From Pelomonas aquatica (GTDB lineage Bacteria; Pseudomonadota; Gammaproteobacteria; Burkholderiales; Burkholderiaceae_C): 64,000 nt of DNA. The DNA lies in assembly GCF_026712205.1 (NCBI RefSeq), contig NZ_JAPPUW010000004.1:1-64000 (forward strand). Reading direction: 5' to 3'. A model generated the notes under the pieces. That model saw only the letters and a list, made by a program, of their open reading frames with translations, did no database searches and was not told where the DNA came from. Each line of letters starts with the position of its first letter. The first letter of the stretch is position 1. The translations under genes and the position numbers were made by a program. Below, one piece after another: positions 32,216 to 40,619 of this stretch.

Positions 32216-33493
32216 TCAGGCTGCCGACGGCGGCCCGGCGTGATGCACGACCCGCTGCGGGTAGGGAATCTCCACACCCAGGCCCTTCAGCGTGCGCAGG
32301 ATGGCCAGGTTGACGTCCGAGCGCACGCCGCCGCTGCCGTTCTCGGGGTCCGAGATCCAGAAGTAGACGGTCAGCTCCAGCCCGTCGGCGGCGAACTGGC
32401 TGAGCTGCACGGACGGCCCCGGGTCGGCGAGCACGCGCGGCACATCCTTGGTGGCAGCTGCCAGCGCGGCGATGACGGCGTCCACGTCGCAGCCGTAGCT
32501 GACCTGCACGAGGGTGGAGAGCAGCACCCGCGGGTCGGCCAGAGATGAGTTCTCGACGCGCTGCGTGATCAGGTTCTCGTTGGGGACGATGGCCTCCTTG
32601 CCGCCCAGCGAGCGGATCACCGTGTAGCGCGTCTTGATGTCGGTGACGCGGCCCTCGAAGCCGTCCACCTTGACCATGTCGCCGATGCGCAGCGAGCGCT
32701 CGGCCAGGATGACGAAGCCCGACACATAGTTGGCCGCCAGCTTCTGCAGGCCGAAGCCCAGGCCCACGCCGAGCGCGCCGCCCAGCACGCCCAGGGCCGT
32801 CAGGTCGATGCCCGCCGCCGACAGCGCGAACAGCAGGCCGATGAAGAGCAGCAGCGCGCGGATCGCGTTGGCCGCGATCTTGCGCATGGACAGGTCCAGC
32901 GACTCGCGCCGCAGCAGCTGGGCCTCGATGGCGGACGAGGCCCACAAGGCCAGCACCAGCACGAGGGCGGCGGTGAGGCCGCCTTCGATCATGTTGCGCA
33001 GCGTCAGGTGGACGTTGCCGACCTTCCAGCCGATGTCGTCCAGCGCGTCCATCATCACCGGCCACAGGCCGGTGATCCACAGCACGGCGCCGATCCAGAC
33101 CAGCCAGGAGCCCAGCCTCTCGACGCCCTTGATGAAGGTCGAGCTGGGCCAGGCGGCGGCCAGCACGCGGGCGACGAGGCGGATGGCCGCCAGCGACACC
33201 AGCAGCGGCAGCGCCAGCCGGAACAGCGCCGGCGGCAGATTCCACAGCGGCAGCAGCCCGCGCGCGGCCATCGCGAAGGCGAGCGCCAGCAGCGGGAACA
33301 GCGCGCCGTCGATGATGCGCGCGCCGAACAGCACGCTCAGGTGGCGGCGCTCGCTCGCGCGGGACAGCACGGCGCTGACCAGGCCGGCCAGCAGCAGGCT
33401 GGCCAGCAGCAGCATCCATTCGCCCAGCGCAGCCACGCTGAAGGCGCGGCCGAGCAGGGCCTGCAGTTCGTTCAGGCTCAGAGGTTGGTGCAT
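32216..33493 (-). CDS. MscS-family mechanosensitive channel
   Basis: This 425-aa inner-membrane channel has about five membrane segments in the first 240 residues, the pore helix ALGVLGGALGVGLGFGLQKLAANYVSGFVILAERSLRIGD (about residues 231-270, Gly/Ala-rich as in MscS TM3) and the cytoplasmic beta domain VDGFEGRVTDIKTRYTVI with NENLITQRVENSS. It releases solutes under osmotic downshift. It is downstream of the deacetylase-fold gene, separated by a REP-like hairpin. Confidence 0.92.
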   Translation of the reverse strand: MHQPLSLNELQALLGRAFSVAALGEWMLLLASLLLAGLVSAVLSRASERRHLSVLFGARIIDGALFPLLALAFAMAARGLLPLWNLPPALFRLALPLLVSLAAIRLVARVLAAAWPSSTFIKGVERLGSWLVWIGAVLWITGLWPVMMDALDDIGWKVGNVHLTLRNMIEGGLTAALVLVLALWASSAIEAQLLRRESLDLSMRKIAANAIRALLLFIGLLFALSAAGIDLTALGVLGGALGVGLGFGLQKLAANYVSGFVILAERSLRIGDMVKVDGFEGRVTDIKTRYTVIRSLGGKEAIVPNENLITQRVENSSLADPRVLLSTLVQVSYGCDVDAVIAALAAATKDVPRVLADPGPSVQLSQFAADGLELTVYFWISDPENGSGGVRSDVNLAILRTLKGLGVEIPYPQRVVHHAGPPSAA

Positions 33494-33510
33494 GGAGTTC
33501 TAGTCAGTTG

Positions 33511-33548
33511 GGGACAGAGCTGCTCGCTTCGTTCGGGCGGTCTGTCCC
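33511..33548. repeat. REP-like hairpin in the mscS upstream gap
   Basis: GGGACAGA (33511-33518) pairs with TCTGTCCC (33541-33548) across a 22-nt loop in the 62-bp gap between two minus-strand genes. The context GTTGGGGACAGA resembles repeated extragenic palindromes seen in betaproteobacteria; only one copy is visible here. Confidence 0.5.
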
Positions 33549-33555
33549 GCAAAGG

Positions 33556-34491
33556 TCACAAATCGGCAAGGGCGCGCAGGTGGACGGCCACGCTGCGCGA
33601 CAGCGCATGCAGGTTATAGCCACCCTCAAGCACCGACACGATGCGGCCGTGCGCATAGCGTTCGGCCACGGCCTTGAGCCTGAGCGTGATCCATTCGTAG
33701 TCGGCCTCGACGAGGCCGAGCTGGCCGAGATCGTCGTCGCGGTGCGCGTCGAAGCCGGCGGAGACGAAGATCATCTGCGGCTGGAAGCGCTCCAGCGCCG
33801 GCAGCCACATGGCCTCGACGATCTCGCGCACGTCGCCGCCGCGCGTGTAGGGCGGCACGGGCACGTTGACCATGTTGGTGCCCTTGGGCACGGCGCCGCA
33901 GTAGGGGTACAGCGGGTCCTGGAACAGGCTGACCATCAGCACGCGGTCGTCGCCCGCGATGATGTCCTCGGTGCCGTTGCCGTGGTGGACGTCGAAGTCG
34001 GCAATGGCGACGCGCTTGAGGCCGCGCACGTCCAGCGCATGCCGGGCCGCGATGGCCACGTTGTTGAAGAAGCAGAAGCCCATGCTCTGGTCGCGCGTGG
34101 CATGGTGGCCGGGCGGGCGCACCGCGCAGAAGGCGTTGTCGGCGCGGCCGTCGATGACGACGTCGGTCGCACGCACGGCCGCGCCCGCGGCGGCCAGCGC
34201 CGCGGCCCAGGTGTGGGCATTGGCCGAGGTGTCCGGGTCCACCGCGCAGCGCCCGCCGGTCTCGGCGCATTCGCGCAGCCGCGCGCCGATCTCGGCGACA
34301 TAGCCGTGGGTGTGGGCGAGCTCGACATCCTTCAGGTCCACCGGGCCGGCGTCGAAATGTTCGAGGGCCTGGCCCAGCCCCGAGGCGATCAGCCAGTCGT
34401 CGATGGCGGCGAGCCGCTCGGGGCACTCGGGATGGCCATCGCCCATGTCGTGGCGGCGGCAGGCGGGGGGGTTGAAGTACGCGGTGGGCAT
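33556..34491 (-). CDS. Histone-deacetylase-family amidohydrolase
   Basis: This 311-aa zinc hydrolase has the HDAC superfamily active site: AVRPPGHHATRDQSMGFCFFNNVAIAA (tandem His), the metal ligands in IADFDVHHGNGTEDI, SAGFDAHRDDDLG and the C-terminal LEGGYNL. Bacterial members act on acetylated polyamines or other small amides or acetoin-related substrates; the actual substrate is not clear. Its start at 34491 is 31 bp from the divergent moxR start, so the promoters overlap. Confidence 0.92.
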   Translation of the reverse strand: MPTAYFNPPACRRHDMGDGHPECPERLAAIDDWLIASGLGQALEHFDAGPVDLKDVELAHTHGYVAEIGARLRECAETGGRCAVDPDTSANAHTWAAALAAAGAAVRATDVVIDGRADNAFCAVRPPGHHATRDQSMGFCFFNNVAIAARHALDVRGLKRVAIADFDVHHGNGTEDIIAGDDRVLMVSLFQDPLYPYCGAVPKGTNMVNVPVPPYTRGGDVREIVEAMWLPALERFQPQMIFVSAGFDAHRDDDLGQLGLVEADYEWITLRLKAVAERYAHGRIVSVLEGGYNLHALSRSVAVHLRALADL

Positions 34492-34522
34492 CTGCCGTTG
34501 TCTCTTGCTATGGTCCAGCCTC

Positions 34523-35455
<933 letters not shown>

Positions 35456-35548
35456 AAGAAAAAATGCAAACACAGAGGCACGGAGACACGGAGGAAATTC
35501 AGTTGGCGGCGTCTCTGTGCCTCCGTGCCTCTGTGGTTGCATTTCTTT
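35456..35548. repeat. Imperfect palindrome with CAGAGGCACGGAG arms
   Basis: The left arm (ATGCAAACACAGAGGCACGG from 35464) pairs with the right arm ending TGTGGTTGCATTTCTTT (to 35548), about 36 bp with a few mismatches and a short A insertion. The CACAGAGGCACGGAG core is of a type found as a scattered repeat in several bacterial groups. It fills the space between moxR and DUF58, which are normally adjacent, and removes any clear Shine-Dalgarno for DUF58. Confidence 0.75.
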
Positions 35549-35558
35549 GGCCTCTGCG

Positions 35559-36536
35559 GTGAGTTCCTTCATACGCGCCCGCTGGCAGGCCTGGTGGCAG
35601 GCCCGCCAGCCGCGGGCCGACACCCACCGCACGACGCAGCGCAATGTGTACATCGTGCCCACGCTGGCCGGCATGGCCTTCTGCGGCACGCTGGGCGTGC
35701 TGCTGCTGGCCTCCATCAACGAGCAGCTCAGCCTGGGCTATGCGCTGACCTTCGCGCTGACCGGTGCGGGCCTGGCCTCCATGCACACGACGCATGCCAA
35801 CCTGCGCGGCCTGCAGATGGACCTGCGCGCGCCCGAGGGCGTGCACCTGGGCCAGGAGTACGCGCTGGAGCTGCGCCTGCACAACCCGGGCAGCGCGCGC
35901 TTCGGCATCGCCGTCAGCGCCCAGCTCGACGATGGCCTCACCGAGCCGGCCTGGGTCGACGTGCCGGCCCTCGGCCATGCGGTGCTGGGCCTGCGCCTGC
36001 CGGCGAACCGGCGCGGCCTGCGCGAGCTGCCCCGCCTCATCGTCACGACGCGCTTCCCGCTCGGCTTCTTCCGCGCCTGGAGCTACTGGCGGCCGGCGAG
36101 CCGGGTCTGGGTCTACCCGCGCGCCGAGGACGTGCCGGCGCCCTTCCCCGCCCAGGCCGAGGCCGGCGGCGGCGAGGCCGCATCAACGCGCCAGACCCCG
36201 AGCGGCACCGACTTCTCCGGCGTGCGCAGCTACCGCCGCGGCGATGCCGTGAAGCAGATCCTGTGGCGCAAGTCCGCCCTCGCGCTGGACCAGGGCCTGC
36301 CGCTGTGGGTGCGCGAGACCGAGGCGCCGCTGGCGCGCGAGCTGTGGCTGGACTGGCGCGACACCGCCGGCCGCGACGTCGAGGCCCGGCTGTCGCGCCT
36401 GGCCGCCTGGGTGCTGGCCGCCGAGCGCCTGGGCCAGCCCTATGGCCTGCGCCTGGCCGGCCGCGAGCTCGCGCCGTCGCTGGGCGCGGCCCACCGGCAG
36501 TCCTGCCTGGAACTGCTCGCGGGGTTCGGCGGATGA
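35559..36536 (+). CDS. DUF58 domain protein
   Basis: This 325-aa protein has two N-terminal hydrophobic segments (YIVPTLAGMAFCGTLGVLLLA and LGYALTFALTGAGLASM) and the DUF58 core SGTDFSGVRSYRRGDAVKQILWRKSAL near residues 215-240. It is the middle gene of the MoxR-DUF58-transglutaminase set. A GTG at 35559 is chosen as start; a longer frame upstream lies inside the palindrome. It overlaps the next gene by 4 nt. Confidence 0.88.
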   Translation: MSSFIRARWQAWWQARQPRADTHRTTQRNVYIVPTLAGMAFCGTLGVLLLASINEQLSLGYALTFALTGAGLASMHTTHANLRGLQMDLRAPEGVHLGQEYALELRLHNPGSARFGIAVSAQLDDGLTEPAWVDVPALGHAVLGLRLPANRRGLRELPRLIVTTRFPLGFFRAWSYWRPASRVWVYPRAEDVPAPFPAQAEAGGGEAASTRQTPSGTDFSGVRSYRRGDAVKQILWRKSALALDQGLPLWVRETEAPLARELWLDWRDTAGRDVEARLSRLAAWVLAAERLGQPYGLRLAGRELAPSLGAAHRQSCLELLAGFGG

Positions 36537-38554
36537 CCGCGCTGTCGGCCTGGTGGAGCCGCCTGCCGCGCGACGCGCGCGACAGCTTCTTCCTGCTCGG
36601 CGTCATCGCCGCCGTGCTGCTGCCGCATGCCGGCCATCTGCCGCCCTGGGCCACGGCCCTGGCCGGCCTGATGCTGCTGTGGCGCGGCCAGCTCGCCTGG
36701 CGCCAGCGCCCGCTGCCCAGCCGCTGGTGGCTGCTCGTCGTCGTCGCGGCCTGCGCAACGCTGACCTGGCTGAGCTTTCGCACGCTGATCGGCCGCGAGG
36801 CCGGCATCACGCTGCTGACCGTGCTGATGGCGCTGAAGACGCTGGAGCTGCGTGCGCGCCGCGACGCCTTCGTCGTGTTCTTCCTCGGCTTCTTCCTGGT
36901 GCTGACGCAGTTCCTGTACTCGCAGTCGCTGCTGACGGCGGCCTGGTCGCTGCTCGCGCTGTGGGGCCTGCTCGCGGCCGTCGTGCTGGCGCAGATGCCC
37001 TCGGGCCTCCCGAGCATCGCCATCGCCGCCCGGCGCGCGGCCGGCACGACGGCCCTGGGCCTGCCGGTCATGGTGCTGCTCTTCGTGCTGTTCCCGCGCA
37101 TCGCGCCGCTGTGGGGCGTGCCGACCGAGGCCATCGGCCGCACCGGCCTTTCCAACCAGCTGGAGTTCGGCGCGATGAACGAGATCGCCGACGACGACGG
37201 CATCGCGATGCGGCTGAAGTTCGACGGTGCGCCGCCGCCGCCCGACCGGCGCTATTTCCGCGGCCCGGTGCTGACCCGCTTCGACGGCAAGACCTGGCGC
37301 ACGCCCGACCCGCGCGGCACCCAGAGCTGGCTGCGCGGCCGCGACGACATCGCCGCCACCGGCCCCCTGCTGCGCTACGAGATGACGCTGGAGCCGCTGC
37401 GCATTTCCGTGCTGCCGCTGCTGGAGATGAGCCCCGGCGCCGTCGGCACCGAGCTGGCGCTGACGGACCTGAGCGTCACGCGCGGCCCTGAGCTGCAATG
37501 GCAGTCGCCCCGCCCCGTCACCGAAAGGCTGCGGCTGCCGGCCACGGCGTTTGCGAGCTGGCAGGCCGGCCTGCAGCGCAACCGGCTGCAGCTGGCGCTG
37601 GACACCGAGCTGCCGCCCGGCCGCAACCCGCGCACCCTCGCCTGGGCGCACGAGCTGGCCGCGCAGCCGCGCTTCGCCGGCCTGGCGCCCGGCCCGCGCG
37701 CCGAGGCCCTGGCCGCCGCCGTGCTCGACCATGTGCGCGGCAACGACTACCTCTACACGCTGTCGCCCGGCCGCTATGGCGAGCAGTCGCCCGACGTCAT
37801 CGACGAGTTCTGGCTGGACCGGCGCCTGGGCTTCTGCGAGCACTTCGCATCGGCCTTCGTCGTCGTCATGCGCGCCATGGGCGTGCCGGCGCGCATCGTC
37901 ACCGGCTTCCAGGGCTGGGACGCCGAGCCCCAGGACGGCTACTTCGTCGTGCGCAACGCCAACGCCCACGCCTGGGCCGAGTTCTGGGCCGAAGGCCGCG
38001 GCTGGCTGCGCAGCGACCCCACGGCCGCGGTCGCGCCCAACCGCGTCATCCAGGGCCTGGCGCTGCAGCCGCAGCCGGGCGTCATCGGCCAATTGAACCC
38101 GACGCTGTGGCGCGCGATGCGCAACGGCTGGGAGGCCGTCAACAACCGCTGGCAGCAGCTGGTGCTGAACTACTCGCGCAGCAACCAGTTCGACCTGCTG
38201 AGGAAGCTGGGCTTCGAGCAGCCCGACTGGGCCGCCCTCGGCCAGGCCCTGGCCGGCGTCATCCTCGTGCTGGCCCTGGCCTCGGGCGCCTGGATACGCT
38301 GGAGCAGCCGCCCGCACGACGCCTGGAGCCGCCAGCGCGCGCGCATCGCCGCGCTGCTGGCCCGCGCCGGCGCCAGCGCGCCCGCCCACGAGAGCCCGGC
38401 CGCCTGGGCGCGCGCGCTGCGCCGGCAGCTCGGCCCGCAGGCCGAGCCCGCCGCGCAATGGCTGGAGAGGCTGGAGCGCTCGCGTTATGCGGCCGATGCC
38501 GCGGCGCCCGCCTGGCGCGACTTCGTCGCCGCGGCCCGTATGCTGCGGGCGTGA
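36533..38554 (+). CDS. TgpA-type membrane transglutaminase-like protein (DUF3488)
   Basis: This 673-aa protein has about six N-terminal membrane helices (residues 15-190), a periplasmic transglutaminase core and one C-terminal helix near 570. The catalytic triad is in place: Cys in RRLGFCEHFASAFVVVMRA, His in NAHAWAEFW and Asp in WLRSDPTAA. It is related to Pseudomonas TgpA, a periplasmic protein with transglutaminase activity. It is coupled to DUF58 (ATGA) and to mltB downstream (GTGA). Confidence 0.93.
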   Translation: MTALSAWWSRLPRDARDSFFLLGVIAAVLLPHAGHLPPWATALAGLMLLWRGQLAWRQRPLPSRWWLLVVVAACATLTWLSFRTLIGREAGITLLTVLMALKTLELRARRDAFVVFFLGFFLVLTQFLYSQSLLTAAWSLLALWGLLAAVVLAQMPSGLPSIAIAARRAAGTTALGLPVMVLLFVLFPRIAPLWGVPTEAIGRTGLSNQLEFGAMNEIADDDGIAMRLKFDGAPPPPDRRYFRGPVLTRFDGKTWRTPDPRGTQSWLRGRDDIAATGPLLRYEMTLEPLRISVLPLLEMSPGAVGTELALTDLSVTRGPELQWQSPRPVTERLRLPATAFASWQAGLQRNRLQLALDTELPPGRNPRTLAWAHELAAQPRFAGLAPGPRAEALAAAVLDHVRGNDYLYTLSPGRYGEQSPDVIDEFWLDRRLGFCEHFASAFVVVMRAMGVPARIVTGFQGWDAEPQDGYFVVRNANAHAWAEFWAEGRGWLRSDPTAAVAPNRVIQGLALQPQPGVIGQLNPTLWRAMRNGWEAVNNRWQQLVLNYSRSNQFDLLRKLGFEQPDWAALGQALAGVILVLALASGAWIRWSSRPHDAWSRQRARIAALLARAGASAPAHESPAAWARALRRQLGPQAEPAAQWLERLERSRYAADAAAPAWRDFVAAARMLRA

Positions 38555-39645
38555 AGTCCCGCTCCCTGCTCCTGCTCGCCGGCCTGCTGCTGGCCACCGC
38601 CGTCCAGGCCAAGCCCCGCCACGCCAGGCCCGAACCACCGCCCCGGCCGCTGGGCCTGCGCCCCGCCGTCGTCGCCTTCGCCGACGAACTCGCCGCCGCC
38701 CAGGGCTGGGACGCCGCCGCGCTGCGCGAGCAACTGGGCGGCGCGCTGGACCTGCCCAAGGTCCGCCAGTTGATCCTGCCCGCGGCCGTGGGCACGGCCA
38801 AGAACTGGGCCGCCTACCGCGAGCGCTTCATCGAGCCGAAGCGGCTGGACGCCGGCCTGGCCTTCTGGGCCGGCAACGAGGCGGCGCTGGCGCGCGCCGA
38901 GAGCCAGTACGGCGTGCCGGCCGAGATCGTCGTCGGCATCCTCGGCGTGGAGACCTTCTACGGCCGCATCACCGGCGGCTTCAAGGTGCTGGACGCGCTG
39001 GCCACGCTGGCCTTCGACTTCCCCGCCGAGCACCCGCGCGCGGCCGAGCGCCAGGCCTTCTTCCGCAACGAGCTGGCCGAATTCCTGAAGCTCTGCCGCG
39101 AGAACGGCCTGGATGCTGGCGAGGTGCGCGGCAGCTATGCGGGCGCGCTGGGCTGGCCGCAGTTCATGCCCGGCAGCTGGCGCCAGCATGCGGTGGATTT
39201 CGACGGCGACGGCCGCATCGACCTCATCAACAGCCCGGTGGACGCCATCGGCAGCGTCGCCCACTACCTGTCCGAGTACGGCTGGAAGCCCGGCGAGACC
39301 ACGCACTACAGCGTCAGGCTGCCGGCCGACCCGATCACGCGCCGCCGGCTGCTGGCGCCCGACATCAAGCCCCATTTCACGGCGGCCGAGCTGGTCGAGG
39401 CCGGCGCCGAGCCCTCGGAGGCGGCCCGCGAGTACGCGGGCAAGCTGGCCGTCATCGAGCTGCAGAACGGCCCGCAGAAGCCGCCCACGGTGCTGCTGGG
39501 CACCGGGAACTTCTGGGTCGTCACGCGCTACAACTGGTCGGCCTATTACGCGATGGCCGTCATCGAGCTGGGGCAGGCCGTTGCCCGCGCCCGCGCTGCC
39601 ACACGGGCCGCGTCGGCGCCTCATACGGGTTTGCAATCAAAGTGA
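38551..39645 (+). CDS. mltB: Membrane-bound lytic transglycosylase B
   Basis: This 364-aa exported peptidoglycan lytic enzyme has a signal peptide (VKSRSLLLLAGLLLATAVQA), the MltB catalytic Glu in VGILGVETFYGRITGG, and SYAGALGWPQFMPGSW, VDFDGDGRIDL and GTGNFWVVTRYNWSAYYAMAV. There is no lipobox Cys, so it may be periplasmic rather than lipid-anchored. It starts with GTG overlapping the previous stop. Its last residues (TGLQSK and the TGA at 39643) are encoded by the 103-bp repeat, which therefore sets its C-terminus. Confidence 0.93.
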   Translation: MKSRSLLLLAGLLLATAVQAKPRHARPEPPPRPLGLRPAVVAFADELAAAQGWDAAALREQLGGALDLPKVRQLILPAAVGTAKNWAAYRERFIEPKRLDAGLAFWAGNEAALARAESQYGVPAEIVVGILGVETFYGRITGGFKVLDALATLAFDFPAEHPRAAERQAFFRNELAEFLKLCRENGLDAGEVRGSYAGALGWPQFMPGSWRQHAVDFDGDGRIDLINSPVDAIGSVAHYLSEYGWKPGETTHYSVRLPADPITRRRLLAPDIKPHFTAAELVEAGAEPSEAAREYAGKLAVIELQNGPQKPPTVLLGTGNFWVVTRYNWSAYYAMAVIELGQAVARARAATRAASAPHTGLQSK

Positions 39646-39726
39646 TAACAAGGCGCGAAGCCGCAGACAGTGCTCTGGCACGGCAAGGCGAAGCAACGCA
39701 GTTAGCGCTTTGATTGCGAAGCCGTA
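39624..39726 (-). repeat. 103-bp inverted-repeat element, copy 2
   Basis: This is the reverse-orientation copy of the element at 32104-32206, with about 8 differences by eye; within the inner hairpin, GTGC-CAGA-GCAC replaces GTGCT-CA-AGCAC, so the stem is kept. Terminal repeats are 39624-39642 and 39708-39726. Its left end codes the last residues and stop of mltB; its right end directly touches the TGA (39727-39729, minus strand) of the cyanophycinase remnant. Again it lies between convergent genes. Confidence 0.85.
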
Positions 39727-40586
39727 TCAATAGGGGTTGGACGTCAGCACGCCCGACTCGACCGAAATCGAATAGGGCGCAATGGTCGGCCAATGAACGA
39801 GGTCGTAGCTGCCGCCGGCCACGCGCTTCTCGACCTGCAGGCCGCGATAGGTCAACGGCGTCTTGCTCTTCACGGCGATGGGAGCCACGGGCGACTGCAG
39901 GAAATAGGCCTGGCCGGTGCGGCCGCCGGCACCGTCCGGGTTGCCCACCACGGTGCCGACGCCGTTTTCGATGACGACGGCCGTCTGCTCGTTCAGGCCG
40001 ATGCCGCGCACGGCCGCGTTGGACGCCCAACCGTCGGCCACGAGGCGGCCCATGAAGGTCACGAGCCGCCCCATGCGGTCGCGCGTGACGAGATGGGTGT
40101 CGGTGATGACGCCGGCCATATTGGGCAGCGCGTTCAGCAGGCTGCGGTCCAGCGTGACGTTGCGGTCGTAGGGATTGGCCATCGCGTCGGTGGACGTGAC
40201 GGACTCGTAGAACGCCGCGTAGTCGAACTGGCCCAGCACCGCCAGGCCCGCGCTGGTGCCGCCAAAGGGCACGTTGCGCGCGACGGCGGCGTGCCGGCCC
40301 ATTCGGCGATGTAGGTGGACTGGTCGCCGCCGGCGATGAAGAGCACGTCGGCGCGGTTGACCAGGCCCAGCACCTCCGGGGCGCTGGCGCCGGCGCGGGT
40401 CTTGATGACGATGGATTCGACCGAGTCGACGCCGTTCATCGCCATCAGGCAGGCGTTGTAGCCGTCGGAGCCCGAGGTGCGCAGGATGACGACGTCGACC
40501 GTGGACGCCGTGCCGCCGCGGGCCTTGGCGATCATCGCCTTGAAGGCATCGTCGACATCGGTGCCGCCGCCCATCAGCACCAGCAT
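39727..40586 (-). pseudogene. Broken cyanophycinase (peptidase S51) gene
   Basis: The upstream part (from 40586) reads MLVLMGGGTDVDDAFKAMIA and FIAGGDQSTYIAEWAGTP; the downstream part continues in another frame with ARNVPFGGTSAGLAVLGQF, containing the catalytic Ser of GTSAG, and TVVGNPDGAGGR to the stop. The break lies near 40280-40300. Residues normally present between the two parts are missing, so an out-of-frame deletion is likely. The start lacks a signal peptide and lies only 11 codons after the comEC stop, in the same frame, so the 5' end is also lost. The intact enzyme would cut cyanophycin. Confidence 0.85.
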
Positions 40587-40619
40587 GGGCGAAGCGGGCC
40601 GGAGCAGTTTAGGACGGCC

